This document shows, piece after piece, positions 26,386 through 40,440 of a DNA stretch of 64,000 bases. The notes under the pieces are model-generated. The model saw only the letters and a list, made by a program, of their open reading frames with translations, did no database searches and was not told the DNA's origin. The stretch comes from Aristolochia californica (taxonomy: Eukaryota; Streptophyta; Magnoliopsida; Piperales; Aristolochiaceae). The stretch spans positions 19,043,013 through 19,107,012 of the forward strand of contig JARWKL010000007.1 of NCBI GenBank assembly GCA_029961685.1, written 5' to 3'. The position numbers were made by a program, and so were the translations under genes. Position 1 is the first letter of the stretch, and every line of letters begins with the position of its first letter.

Positions 26386-27059
26386 TATAGCCCGTTACGC
26401 ATGGTAAATCACTTTACAATCATCTATGATTGTTAGGTCAAATTTTTGAAAATGGGCAAAATAATGACTTGTTAGACTCGGGTAAATATCCCACCGCACG
26501 TTCACATGAGAATTTAATGAGCGTTTGTTATTCTCTTTAAAAGCTTTGGATCCATAGGTCATTTGAACCTTTAACTTGTTTCAAGGATGCATATCCATTT
26601 TTAAAACATGTGTAGAAAAAATCTCCTTCATGTAAATTTCCCAGCTATTAGGGTTGGACTAATGGAATTTCCCAAACATGGATAACAAAAGTTTTGTGTT
26701 CATTTGTGGTGTCTGAATAAATTTACTATATTTACTTTGTTTTTTTTTTAAAATTTTTTCGTACATCAACTATAAAATTTTCATTTTGTTGTGATCTATT
26801 TGCCTTTTTTGTTTACGGGATGAAGGGATAGCAAAAAACTCGAAGTTTTGATTTAAGAAAAATGTGTACATCTAAAACAGAAATGTACAATGCACAAATG
26901 TAGAGAGAGATAAATCCAAAGAGTGTTTGTAATTTTTAGGGATTTTTAAGCTCTTTTTCATTTTTATATCTCAGGTTTTGCAATCGTCGGGAAATGGGGG
27001 AGGAGGGGGATTTTTAACTGAGAGTTGACTCCCAATCCAAAAGTCATTTCTTACAAAAA
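26386..27059 (+). repeat. B/C hybrid monomer
   Basis: B head (gacttgttagactcggg, cgttcacatgag, ttaacttgtttcaag) and C tail (cgtacatcaac, actcgaagttttg, gttgactcccaatcc). Private variants cacatgag and aacttgtttc are shared with the B/C unit at 31097. Confidence 0.9.
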
Positions 27060-28408
27060 TATAGCCCGTGAGGCATTATATATTACTTTACAAACTTCTA
27101 TGATTATTATGTCAGCTTTTTGCAAATGGGCAAAATAATGGCATGTTTGACTCGGGTAAATATCCCACCGCAAGTTCACTTGAAAATTTAATGAGCATTT
27201 GTTAATCTCTTTAGAAGCTTTGCATCACTAGCTCATTTTCATCTTTAACATGTTTCAAACATGCATATCCATTTTTAAAATATGTGTAGAAGCAATCACT
27301 TTCATTTAAAATTCCAAGCTATTAGGGTTAAACTAGTGGAATTTCCCAAACATGGATAACAAAACTTTTGTGTTCATTTGTGGTGTGTGAATAAATATTG
27401 TTTCTTTACATCAGTTATTGTTTTAAATTTTTCCACACATCAACTATAAAATTTTTATTTTCTAGTGATCTATTTGACTTTTTTTTTTTACCGGATGAAG
27501 GGTGAACGAAAACTAAAAGTTCTGATTTAAGAAAAAAGTTTAGATCTAAAATGGAAATGCAGAATGCACAAATGAAGAGAGAGATAATTCCAAAGAGCGT
27601 CTATAATTTTTAGGGATCATAAGCACATTTTTCGTTTTTATTTCTAAGGTTTTGCAATCATCGGAAAAAGGGGGAGGCGGGCTATTTTTAACTGAGTGTT
27701 GACTTCCAATCCATAAGTCATTTCTTACAAAAATATAGCCCGTTACACATGACAAATCACTTTACAATCATCTATGATTGTTAGGACAACTTTTTGAAAA
27801 TGGGCAAAATAATGGCTTATTTGACTTGGGCAAGTATCCCACCGCACGTTCACTTGAGAATTTAATGAGCATTTGTTATTCTCTTTAAAAGCTTTGGATC
27901 CATAGGTCATTTGAATCTTTAACCTTTTTCTAGCATGCATATCCATTTTTAAAACATGTGTAGAAAAAATGTCCTTCATGTAAAATTCCAAGATATTAGT
28001 GTTGCGCTAGTGGAATTTCCCAAACTTGGGTAACAAAAATTTTGGGTTCATTTGTGGTGTGTGAATAAATTTTCTTTATTTAATTTTTTTATTGTTTTAA
28101 ATTTTTTCCTGTACATCAACTATAAAATTTTCATTTTGTTATGATCTATTTGCCTTTTTTGTTTGCGGGATGAAGGGAGAGCGAAAAACTCAAATTTTTA
28201 ATTTAAGAAAAATGTGTACATCTAAAACGGAAATGCAAAATGCACAAATGTAGAGAGAGATAATTCCGAAGAGTGTCTGTAATTTTTAGGGATTGTAAGC
28301 ACTTTTCTGTTTTCATATCTCAGGTTTAACAATCATCAGGAAAAGGGGGAGGCGGTGGATTTTTAACTCAGTGTTGACTCCCAATCAAAAACTCATTTCT
28401 TACAAAAA
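27060..28408 (+). repeat. A/B hybrid and C monomers
   Basis: Second copy of the hybrid-plus-C pair seen at 23027 and 23699. The C unit repeats ttaggacaactttttg and cttgggcaagtatccc. Confidence 0.9.
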
Positions 28409-30423
28409 TATAGCCCGTTACGCATGATAAATCACTTTTCAATCATCTATGATTATTATGTCAACTTTTTGCAAATGGGCAAAATAATGGCATGTTTGAC
28501 TCAGGTAAATATCCCACCGCAAGTTCACTTGAGAATTTAATGAGCGTTTGTTATTCTCTGTAAAAGCTTTGCACCCATAGCTCATTTACATCTTTAACAT
28601 GTTTCAAACATGCATATCCATTTTTAAAACATGTGTAGAAGAAATCTCTTTCTTGTAACATTCCAAGCTATTAGGGTTAAACTAATGGAATTTCCTAAAC
28701 TTGGATAACAAAACTTTTATGTTCGTTTGTGTTGTGTGAATAAATTTTATTTATTTACATATGTTATTTTTTGAAATTTTTTTTATTCTTCAACTATAAA
28801 ATTTTTATTTTTTTGTGAGCTATTTGCCTTTTTTGTTTTCGGGATGAAGGGAGATCGAAAACTCAAAAGTTTTATTTAAGAAAAAAGTGTACATCAAAAA
28901 TGGAAAAGCACAATGCACAAATGTAGAAAGAGATAAATCCGAAGAGTGTCTATAATTTTTAGGGACTGTAAGCTCTTTTTAATTTTTATATCTCAGGTTT
29001 TGCAATCGTCGGGAAAAACTGGTGGTGGAGGATTTTTAACTGAGTGTTGAATTGCAATCCATAAGTCATTTTTTACAAAAATATAGCCGGTTACGCATGG
29101 TAAATCTCTTTACAATCATCTATGATTGTTAGGTCAAATTTTTGAAAATGGGCAAAATAATGACTTGTTAGACTCGGGTAAATATCCCACCGCACGTTCA
29201 CTTGAGAATTTAATAAGCGTTTGTTATTCACTTTAAAAGCTTTGGATCCATAGGTCATTTGAATCTTTAACATGTTTCAAGCATGCATATCCATTTTTAA
29301 AACATGTGTAGAAGAAATCTTCTTCATGTAAAATTCCAAGCTATTAAGGTTGGACTAATGGAATTTCCCAAACTTGGATAACAAAACTTTTGTGTTCATT
29401 TGTGGTGTGTGAATAAATAATTTTTATTTACATTAGTTATTGTTTTAATTTTTTTCCACACATCAACTATAAAATTTTTATTTTGTTGTGATCTATTTGC
29501 CTTTTCTGTTTACGGGATGAAGGGAGAGCGAAAACTCAAAGTTCTGATTTAAGAGAAAAGTGTACATCTAAAATGGAAATGCACAATGCAAAAATGTAGA
29601 GAGAGATAATTCCAAAGAGTGTCTGTAATTTCTAGGGATCGTAAGCACTTTTTCCTTTTTATATCTAAGGTTTTACAATCGTCGGGAAAAGAGGGAGGCA
29701 GGCAATTTTTAACAGAGTGTTGACTTCCAATCCATAAGTCATTTCTTACAAAAATATAGGCCATTACGCATGACAAGTCACTTTACAATCATCTATGTTT
29801 GTTAGGTGAACATTTTGAAAATGGGTAAAATAATGGCTTGTTTGACTCGGGCAAGTATCCCACCGCACGTTGACTTGAGAATTTAATGAGCATTTGTCAT
29901 TTTGTTTAAAAGCTTTGGATCCATAGGTCATTTGAATCTTTAACATGTTTCGAGCATGCCTATCCATTTTTAAAACGTGTAGAAAAAATCTCTTTCATAT
30001 AAAATTCCAAGAGATTAATGTTGGACTAGTGGAATTTTCCAAACTTGGATAACAAAACTTTTGTGTTCATTTGTGGTTGTCAATAAATTTTCTTTATTTA
30101 GTTTTTTTTGTTTTAAATTTTTTCCCAACATCAACTATCAAAATTTTCATTTTGTTGTGATCTTTTTGCCTTTTTTTTTATGGGATGAAGGGAGAGCGAA
30201 AAACTTAAAGTTTTGATTTAAGAAAAATGTGTACATCTAAAACGGAAATGCAGAATGCACAAATGTAGAGACAGATAATTCCAAAGAGTGTCTATAATTT
30301 TTAGGGATTGTAAGCACTTTTTCTTGTTTATATCTCAGGTTTTGCATTCGCCAAGAAAAGGGGGAGGCGGGGGATTTTTAACTGAGTGTTGACTCGCAAT
30401 CCAAAACTCATTTCTTACAAAAA
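28409..30423 (+). repeat. A-B-C trimer
   Basis: A at 28409, B at 29082, C at 29755, matching 24372-26385 at offsets of 4,037-4,039 bp. Shared rare variants include ctattaaggttggac in B, and gtgaacattttg and aaaacgtgtag in C. Unlike the earlier copy, the C unit keeps a C tail. Confidence 0.92.
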
Positions 30424-31768
30424 TATAGCCCATTACGCATGATAAATCACTTTTCAATCATCTATGATTATGATGTCAGCTTTTTGCAAATGGGCAAAAT
30501 AATTGCATGTTTGACTCGGGTAAATATCCCACCACAAGTTCACTTGAGAATTTAATGAGCGGTTGTTATTCTCTTTAAAAGCTTTGCATCCATAGCTCAT
30601 TTACATCTTTAACATGTTTCGAACATGCATATCCATTTTTAAAACATGTGTAGAAGAAATCTCTTTCTTGTAAAATTCCAAGCTATTAGGGTTAAACTAA
30701 TGGAATTTCCTAAACTTGGATAACAAAACTTTTGTGTTCTTTTGGGTTGTGTGAATAAATTTTCTTTATTTACATTTGTTATTTTTTAAAATTTTTTCTA
30801 TACTTCAACTATAAAATTTTTATTTTGTTGTGAACTTTTAGCCTTTCTTGTTTTCGGGATGAAGGGAGATCGAAAACTCAAAGTTTTGATTTATGAAGAA
30901 AGTGTACATCTAAAATGGAAAAGCACAATGCACAAATGTAGAGAGAGATAATTTCGAAGAGTGTCTGTAATTTTTAGGGATTGTAAGCTCTTTTTAGTTT
31001 TTATATCTCTGGTTTTGCAATCGTCGGGAAAAATGGGTGGCAGAGGATTTTTAGCTGAGTGTTGAATTGCAATCCACAAGTCATTTCTTACCAAAATATA
31101 GCCCTTTACGCATGGTAAATCACTTTACAATTATCTATGATTGTTATGTCAAATTTTTGAAAATGGGCAAGATAATGACTTGTTAGACTTGGATAAATAT
31201 CCCACCGCACGTTCACATGAGAATTTAATGAGTGTTTGTTATTCTCTTTAAAAGCTTTGGATCCATAGGCCATTTGAGTCTTTAACTTGTTTCAAGCATG
31301 CATATCCATTTTTAAAACATGTGTAGAAAAAATCTCCTGCATGTAAAATTCCAAGCTATTTGGGTTGGGCTAATGGAATTTCCCAAACTTGGATAACAAA
31401 ACTTTTGTGTTCATGTGTGGTGTGTGAATAAATTTTCTTTATTTACTTTTATTATGTTTTAAAATTTTTCCCTACATCAACTATAAAATTTTCATTTTGT
31501 TGTGATCTATTTGCCTTTTTTGTTTACGGGATGAAGGGAGAGCAAAAAACACGAAGTTTTGATTTAAGAATAATGTGTACATCTAAAATGGAAATGCACA
31601 ATGCAAAAATGTAGAGAGAGATAATTCCTAAGAGTGTCTATATTTTTAGGGATTGTAAGCACTTTTTCGTTTTTATATCTCTGGTTTTGCAATCGTCGGG
31701 AAAAGGGGGAGGCGGGGGATTTTTAACTGAGTGTTGACTCCCAATCCAAACGTCATTTCTTACAAAAA
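30424..31768 (+). repeat. A monomer and B/C hybrid
   Basis: The A unit at 30424 has the tacttcaac variant. The B/C unit at 31097 parallels the one at 26386 (cgttcacatgag, ttaacttgtttc, then C tail with cctacatcaac). Confidence 0.9.
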
Positions 31769-33792
31769 TATAGCCCGTTACGCATGATAAATCACTTTAC
31801 AATCATCTATGTTTATTAGGTCAGCTTTTTGAAAATGTGCAAAATAATGGCATGTTTGACTCGGGTAAATATCCCATCGCAAGTTCACTTGAGAATTTAA
31901 TTAGCGTTTGTTATTGTCTTCAAAAGCTTTGCATCCATAGCTCATTTGCATCTTTAACATGTTTCAAACATGCATATCCATTTTTAAAACATGTGTAGAA
32001 GAAATCTCTTTCTTGTAAAATTCCAAGTTATTAGGGTTAAACTAATGGAATTTCCTAAACTCGGATAACAAAACTTTTGTGTTCAGTTGTGTTGTGTGAA
32101 TAAATTTTCGTTATTTACATTTTTTTGTTTAAAAAAAAATTCCATACATAACCTATAAAATTTTTATTTTGTTGTGAGCTTTTTGCCTTTTTTATTCGGG
32201 ATGAAGGGAGATCGAAAACTCAAAGTTTTGATTTAAGAAAAAAGTGTACATTTAAAATGGAAAATCACAATGCACAAATGTAGAGAGAGATAATTCCGAA
32301 GAGTGTCTGTAATTTTTAGGGATTGTAAGCTCTTTTTAGTTTTTATATCTCAGGTTTTGCAATTGTTGGGAAAAATGGGTCACTGTGGATTTTTAACTGA
32401 GTGGTTAATTGCAATCCATAAGTCATTTCTTACGAAAATATAGCCCGTTACGCATGGAAAATCACTTTACAATCACCTTTGATTGTTAGGTCAAATTTTT
32501 GAAAATGGCCATAATAATGACTTGTTAGACTCGGGTAAATATCTCACCGCACGTTCACATGAGAATTTAATTAGCGTTTGTTATTCTCTTTAAAAGCTTT
32601 GGATCAATAGGTCATTTTAATCTTTAACATGTTTCAAGCATGCATATCCATTTTTAAAACGTGTGTAGAAAAAATCTCCTTCATGTAAAATTCCAAGCTA
32701 TTAGGGTTGGACTAATGGAATTTCCCAAACTTGGATAACAAAACTTTTGTGTTTATTTGTGGTGTGTGAATAAATATTTTTTTTTTACATTAGTTATTGT
32801 TTTTAATTTTTTCCACACATCAACTATAAAATTTTTATTTTGTTGTGATCTATTTGCCTTTTCTATTTACGGGATGAAGGGAGAGCTAAAACTCAAAGTT
32901 CTGATTTAAGAAAAAAGTGTATATCTAAAATGGAAATGCACAATGCACAATGCACAAAAGTAGAGAGAGATAATTCCAAAGAGTGTCTGTAACTTTTAGG
33001 GGTCGTAAGCACTTTTTGTTTTTTATATCTAAGGCTTTGCAATCGTCGGGAAAAAGGGGAGGCGGGCGATTTTTAACTGAGTGTTGACTTCCAATTCATA
33101 AGTCATTTCTTACAAAAATATAGCCCGTTACATTTGACAAATCACTTTGCATTCATCTATGATTGTTAGGTCAACATTTTGAAAATAGTTAAAATAATGG
33201 CTTGTTTGACTCAGGCAAATATCCCACCGCACGTTCACTTGAGAATTTAATGAGCGTTTGTTATTCTCTTTAAAAGCTTTGGATACATAGGTCATTTGAA
33301 TCTTTAACATGTTTCTAGCATGCATATACATTTTTAAAACATGTATAGAAAAAATCTACTTCATGTAAAATTCCAAGATATTAGTGTTGGACTAGTGGAA
33401 TTTCCCAAATTTGGATAACAAAACTTTTGTGTACATTTGTGCTGTGTGAATAAATTTTATTTATTTACTTTTTTTATTGTTTTAAATTTTTTCTGTACAT
33501 CAACTATAAAATTTTCATTTTGTTGTGATATTTTTGCCTTTTTTGTTTACAGGATGAACGGAGAGCCAAAAACTCGAAGTTTTGATTTAAGAAAAATTTG
33601 TACATCTAAAACAGAAATGCACAATGCACAAATGTAGAGAGAGATAATTCAAAAGAGTGTATGTAATGTTTAGGGATTGGAAGCACTTTTTTTTTTTTAT
33701 ATCTCAGGTTTGGCAATCGTTGGGAAAAGGGGGAGGCGGGGGATTTTTAACTGAGTGTTGACTCCCAATCCAAAAGTCATTTCTTACAAAAA
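31769..33792 (+). repeat. A-B-C trimer
   Basis: A at 31769, B at 32439, C at 33119. The B unit is 680 bp because the heptamer atgcaca is present three times (32936-32956) instead of twice. Confidence 0.93.
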
Positions 33793-35141
33793 TATAGCCC
33801 GTTACGAATGACATGTCACTTTACAATCATCTATGATTATTATGTCGGCTTTTTTCAAATGGATAAAAATAATGGCATGTTTGACTTGGGTAAATATCCC
33901 ACCGCAAGTTCACTTGAGAATTTAATGAGCGTTTGTTATTCACATTAAAAGATTTACATCCATAGCTTATTTGCATTTTTAACTTGTTTCAAACATGCAT
34001 ATCCATTTTTAGAACATTTGTAGAAGAAAGCTCTTTCTTGTAAAATTCCAAGCTATTAGGGTAAAACTAGTGGAATTTCTCAAACTTGGATAACAAAACT
34101 TTTGCGTTCATTTGTGTTGTGTGAATAAATTTTCTTTATTTACATTTGTTATTGTTTTAAATTTTTTCCACACATCAACTATAATGTTTTTATTTTGTTG
34201 TGAGCTTTTTGCCTTTTTTGTTTTCGGGATGACGGAAGTGCGAAAACTCAAAGTTTTGATTTTAGAAAAAAGTGTACTTCTAAAATTGAAAAGCACAATG
34301 CACAAATATAGAGAGAGATAATTCCGAAGAGTGTCTATAATTTTTTGGGATTGTAAGCTCTTTTTAGTTTTTATATCTCATGTTTTGCAATAGTCGAGAA
34401 AAATGGGTGGCGGAGGATTTTTAACTGAGTGTAGAATTGCAATCATTTCTTACAAAAATATAGCCCGTTACGCATGGTAAATCACTTTACAATCACTTTA
34501 GGTCAAATTTTTGAAAATTGCCACAATAATGACTTGTTAGACTCGGGTAAATATCCCACCGCACATTCACATGAGAATTTAATGAGCGTTTGTTATTCTC
34601 TTTAAAATATTTGGATCCATAGGTCATTTGAATCTTTAACATGTTTCAAGCATGCATATCCATTTTTAAAACATGTGTAGAAAAAATCTCCTTCATGTAA
34701 AATTCCAAGCTATTAGGGTTGGACTAAAGGAATTTCCCTAACTTGGATAACAAAACTTTTGTGTTCATTTGTGGTGTGTGAATAAATTTTCTTTATTTAC
34801 TTTTTTTTCGTTTAAAAATTTTTCCCTACATCAACTATAAAATTTTCATTTTGTTGTGATCAATTTACCTTTTTTGTTTATGGGATGAAGGGAGAGCAAA
34901 AAACTCGAAGTTCTGATTTAAGAAGAATGTGTACATCTAAAACGGAAATGTACAATGCACAAATGTAGAGAGTGATAATTCCAAAGAGTGTCTGTAATTT
35001 TTAGGGATTGTAAGCACTTTTTCGTTTTTATATCTAAGTTTTTTTTTATCTCTCAGGTTTTGCAATCGTCGGGAAAATGGGAAGGGGGGCGATTTTTAAC
35101 TGAGTGTTGACTTCCAATCCATAAGTAAATTTTTACAAATA
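33793..35141 (+). repeat. A monomer and B/C/B mosaic
   Basis: The A unit at 33793 lost ccataagt at its end. The unit at 34459 has a B head missing about 8 bp near 34498, a C tail (ctacatcaac, ctcgaagttctg) and then a B end. At 35030-35060 the sequence reads tatctaag, a long T run, then tatctctcagg, as if the B and C versions of the same site had been joined out of register. It then ends gttgacttcc. Confidence 0.88.
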
Positions 35142-35815
35142 TATAGCACATTACGCATGACAAATCACTTTACAATCATCTATGATTGTTAGGTCAACTT
35201 TTTGAAAATGCGCAAAATAATGGCTTGTTTGACTCGGGCAAATATCTCACCGCACGTTCACTTGAGAATTTATTGAGTGTTTGTTATTCTCTTTAAAAGC
35301 TTTGGATCCATAGGTCATTTGAATCTTTAACATGTTTCTAGCATGCATATCCTTTTTTAAAACATGAGTAGAAAAAATCTCCTTCATGTAAAATTCCAAG
35401 ATATTAGTGTTGGACTAGTGGAATTTCCCAAACTTGGATAACAAAACTTTTGTGTTCATTTGTGGTGTGTGAATAAATTTTGTTTATTTACTTTTTTTAT
35501 TGTTTTAAAATTTTTCCGTACATCAACTATAAAATTTTCATTTTGTTGTGATCTATTTGCCTTTTTTGTTTACGGGATGAAGGGAGAGCGAAAAACTCGA
35601 AGTTTTTCTTTAAGACAAATGTGTACATCTAAAATTGAAAAGCACAATGCACAGATGTAGAGAGAGATAATTGAAAAGAGAGTCTATAATTTTTAGGGGT
35701 TGGAAGCACTTTTTCTTTTTTATATCTTAGGTTTTGCAATTGACGGGAAAAGGGGGAGGCGGGGGATTTTTAACAGAATGTTGACTCCCAAGCCAAAAGT
35801 CATTTTTTACAAAAA
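35142..35815 (+). repeat. C monomer
   Basis: Type C (ggcaaatatctc, tttctagcatgc, ctcgaagttttt). It follows the B-type end of the preceding mosaic, so A is skipped. Confidence 0.92.
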
Positions 35816-37159
35816 TATAGCCCGTTACGACTGATAAATCACTTTACAATCATCTATGATTATTATTTCAACTTTTTGTAAATGGGAAAAATAATTGCAT
35901 GTTTGACTCGGGTAAGTATCCCACCGCAAGTTCACTTGAAAATTTAATGAGCGATTGTTATTCTCTTTAAAAGCTTTTCATCCATAGCTCATTTGCATCT
36001 TTGAAATCTATCAAACATGCATATCCATTTTTAAAACATGTGTAGAAAAAATATCCTTCATGTAAAATTCCAAGCTATTAGGGTTGGACTAATGGAATTT
36101 CCCAAACTTGGATAACAAAAATTTTGTGTTCATTTGTGGTGTCTGAATAAATATTTTTTATTTACATTAGTTGTTGTTTTAAATTTTTTCCACACATCAA
36201 CGATAAAATTTTTATTTTGTTGTGATTAATTTGCCTTTTCTGCTTACGGGATGAAGGAGTGCGAAAACACAAAGTTCTGATTTAAGAAAACAGTGTACAT
36301 CTAAAACGGCAATGCACAATGCACAAATGCAGAGAGAGATAATTCCAAAGAGTGACTGTAATGTTTAGCGATCGTAAGCACTTTTTCATTTTTATATCTA
36401 AGGTTTTGCAATCGTCGGGAAAAGGGGGAGGCGGGCAATTTTTAACTGAGTGTTGACTTCCAATCCATAAGTCATTTCTTACAAAAATATAGCCCGTTAC
36501 GCAAGACAAATCACTTTACAATCATCTAAGATTGTTAGGTTAACTTTTTGAAAATGGGCAAAATAATGGCTTTTTTTACTCGGGCAAATATCCCACCGCA
36601 CGTTCACATGAGAATTTAATGAGCGTTTGTTATTCTCTTTAAAAGCATTGGATACATAGGTCATTTGAATCTTTAACATGTTTCTAGCATGCATATCCAT
36701 TTTTAAAACATGTGGAGACAAAATCTCCTTCATGTAAAATTCCAAGATATTAGTGTTGGACTAGTGGAATTTCCAAAACTTGGATAAAAAAACTTTTGTG
36801 TTCATTTGTGGTGTGTGAATAAATTTTCTTTATTTACTTCTTTTATTGTTTTAAATTTTTTCCGTACATTAATTATAAAATCTTCATTTTGTTGGGATCT
36901 ATTTGCCTTTTTTGTTTACCGGATGAAGGGAGAGCGAAAAACTCGAAGTTTTGATTTAAGAAAAAAGAGTACATCTAAAACGGAAATGCACAATGCACAA
37001 ATGTAGAGGGTGATAATTCCAAAGAGTGTCTGTAATTTTTAGGGATTGGAAGCATTTTTTTTTTTATATCTCAGGTTTTGCAATCGTCTGGAAAAGGGGG
37101 AGGCGGGGGATTTTTAACAGAGTGCTGACTCCCAATCCAAAAGTCATTTCTTACAAAAA
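35816..37159 (+). repeat. A/B hybrid and C monomers
   Basis: The unit at 35816 has an A head of the acgactgataaatc/ggtaagtatccc subfamily. It switches near 36040-36080 to B (gggttggactaatgg, cattagttgttg, gttctgattt). The unit at 36488 is C with cacatgag. Confidence 0.9.
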
Positions 37160-37823
37160 TATAGCCTGTTACGACTGATAAATAACTTTAGAATCATCTT
37201 TGATTATTATGTCAGCTTTTTGCAAATGGGCAAAATAATGACATGTTTGACTCGGTTATCCCACCGCAAGTAGAGAATTTAATGAGCGTTTGTTATTCTC
37301 TTTAAAAGCTTTGCATGCATAGCTCATTTGCATCTTTTACATGTTTCAAACATGCATATCCATTTTTAAAACATGTGTAGAAGAAATCTCTTCCTTGTAA
37401 AATTCCAAGCTATTAGGGTTAAACTAATGGAATTTCCCAAACTTGGATAACAAAACTTTTGTGTTCATTTGTTGTGTGTGAATAAATTTTCTTTATTTAC
37501 TTTTTTTATTGTTTTAAATTTTTTCGTACATCAACTATAAAATTTTCATTTTGTTGTGATCTATTTGCCTTTTTTGTTAACAGTTTGAATGGAGAGCGAA
37601 AAACTCGAAGTTTTGATTGAAGAAAAATGTGTACATCTAAAACAAAAATGCACAATGCACAAATGTAGAGAGAGATAATTCCAAAGAGTGTCTAGAATTT
37701 TTAGGGATTGGAAGCACTTTTTCGTTTTTATATCTCAGGTTTTGCAATCGTCTGGAAAAGGGGGAGGCGAGGGATTTTTACCTGAGTGTTGACTCCCAAT
37801 CCAAAAGTCATTTCTTAAAAAAA
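37160..37823 (+). repeat. A/C hybrid monomer
   Basis: A head of the acgactgat subfamily, with two small losses at ~37255-37275 (ctcggttatccc, gcaagtagag). It changes near 37470 to a C tail (cgtacatcaac, ctcgaagttttg) and ends gttgactcccaatcc. An A head follows, so two A heads lie in tandem. Confidence 0.9.
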
Positions 37824-39172
37824 TATAGCCCATTACGATTGATAAATCACTTTACAATCATCTATGATTATCATGTCAGTTTTTTGCAAATGCGCAAAAT
37901 AATGACATGTTTGACTCGGGTAAGTATCCCATCGCAAGTTCACTTTAAAATTTAATGAGCGTTTTTTATTCTTTTTAAAAGCTTTGCATCCATAGCTTAT
38001 TTGCATCTTTAACATGTTTCAAACATGCATATCTATTTTTAAAACATGTGTAGAAAAAATATCCTTCATGTAAAATTCCAAGCTATTAGGGTTGGACTAA
38101 TGGAATTTCCCAAACTTTGACAACAAAAAATTTCTGTACAAATGTGGTGTGTGAATAAATATTTTTTATTTACATTAATTATTGTTTTAAAAATTTTCCA
38201 CACATCAACTATAAATTTTTTATTTTGTTGTGATCTATTTGCCTTTTCTGTTTATGGGATGAAGGGAGAGCGAAAACTCAAAGTTTTCATTTAAGAATAA
38301 AATGTACATCTAAAATGGAAATGCACAATGCACAAATGTAGAGAGAGATAATTCCAAAGACTATCTGTAATTTCTATGGATTGTAAGCACTTTTTTATTT
38401 TTATATCATAGGTTTTGCAATCGTCGGGAAAAAGGGGAGGTGGGCGATTTTTAACTGAGTGTTGACTTCCAATCTATAAGTCATTTCTTACAAAAATATA
38501 GCCCGTTATGCATCACAAATCACTTTACAATCATCAATGGATTGTTAGGTCAACTTTTTGGAAATGGGCAAAATAATGGCTTGTTTGACTCGGGCAAATA
38601 TCCCACCGCACGTTCACTTAAGAATTTAATGAGCGCTTGTTTTTCTCTTTAAAAGCTTTGGATCCATAGGTCATTTGAATTTTTAACATGTTTCTAGCAT
38701 GCATATCCATTTTTAAAACATGTGTAGAAAAAATCTCCTTCATGTAAAATTCCAAGATATTAGTGTTGGACTAGTGGAATTTCCCAAACTTGGATAACAA
38801 AACTTTTGTGTTCATTTGTGGTGTGTGAATAAATTTTCTTTATTTTCTTTTTTTATTGTTTTAAATTTTTTCCATGCATCAACTATAAAATTTTCATTTT
38901 GTTGTGATCTATTTGCGTTTTTTGTTTAGGGAATGAAGGGAGAGCGAAAAACTCGAAGTTTTTATTTAAGAAAAATGTGTACATCTAAAACGGAAATGCA
39001 CAATGCACAGATGTAGAGAGAGATAATTCCAAAGTGAGTTTGTAATTTTTAGGGATTGGAAGCACTTTTTCATTTTTATATCTCAGGTTTTGCAATGGAC
39101 GGGAAAAATGGGAGGCAGGGGATTTTTAACTGAGTGTTGACTCCCAAACCAAAAGTCATTTCTTACAAAACA
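37824..39172 (+). repeat. A/B hybrid and C monomers
   Basis: The unit at 37824 has an A head (acgattgataaatc, ggtaagtatccc) and a B tail (gggttggactaatgg, ctatctgtaatttctatgg). The unit at 38497 is C with accurate C markers. The dimer resembles 39173-40440. Confidence 0.9.
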
Positions 39173-40440
39173 TATAGCCCAATACGACTGATAAATCACT
39201 TTACAATCATCTATGTTTATTATGTCAGCTTTTTGCAAATGGGCAAAATAATGCCATGTTTGACTCGGGTAAGTATCCCACCGAAAGTTCACTTGAAAAT
39301 TTAATGAGCGATTGTTTTCTCTTTAAAAGCTTTGCATCCATAGCTCATTTGCATTTTTAATATCTTTCAAACATGCATATCCAATTTTAAAACATGTGTA
39401 GAAAAAATTTCCTTCATGTTAAATTCCAAGCTATTAGGGTTGTACTAATGGAATTTCCCAAACTTGGATAACAAAACTTTTGTGTTCATTTGTGGTGTCT
39501 GAATAAATATTTTTTATTTACATTAGTTGTTGTTTTAAATTTTTTCCACACATCAACTATAACATTTTTATTTTGTTGTGATCTATTTGCCTTTTTTGTT
39601 TACGGGATGGAGGGAAAGCAAAAACTCAAAGTTCTGATTTAAGAATAAAGTGTACTTCTAAAATGGAAATGCACAATGTACAAATGTAGAGAGAGATAAT
39701 TCGAAAGATTATATGTAATTTCTATGGATCGTAAGCACTTTTTTATTTTATATCTAAGGTTTTGCGATCGTCGGGAAAAGGGGGAGGCGGGCGATTTTTA
39801 ACTGAGGGTTGACTTCCAATCCATAAGTCATTTCTTATCAAAATATAGCCCTTTATGCATGACAAATCACTTTACAATCATCTATGATTGTTATGTCAAC
39901 TTTTTGAAAATGGGCAAAATAATGGCTTGTTTGACTCGGGCAAATATCCCACCGCACGTTCACATGAGAATTTAATGAGCACTTCTTATTCTCTATAAAA
40001 TCTTTGAATCCATAGGTCATTTGACTCTTTAACATGTTTCTAGCATGCATATCCATTTTTAAAACATGTGTAGAAAAAATCTACTTCATGTAAAATTCCA
40101 AGATATGTTGGACTAGTGGAATTTCCCAAATTTGGATAACAAAACTTTTGTGTTCATTTGTGCAGAGTGAATAAATTTTTTTTTTACTTTTTTTATTGTT
40201 TTAAATTTTTTCCGTACATCAACTAAAAAATTTTCATTTTGTTCTGATCTATTTGCCTTTTTTGATTACTGGATGAAGGGAGAGCGAAAAACTCGAAGTT
40301 TTAATTTAAGAAAAATGTGTACATCTAAAACGGAAATGCACAAATGTAGAGAGAGATAATTTCAAAGAGTGTATGTAATTTTTAAGGATTGGAAGCACTT
40401 TTTTGTTTTTATATCTCAGGTTTTGCAATCGTCGGGAAAA
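39173..40440 (+). repeat. A/B hybrid and truncated C
   Basis: The unit at 39173 is A/B of the acgactgat subfamily and shares tatgtaatttctatgga with the previous A/B unit. The C unit at 39844 is 597 bp: about 65 bp are missing at its end, where gtcgggaaaa joins tatagcccg directly (~40440). The shared aaaa suggests a microhomology deletion. Confidence 0.92.
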
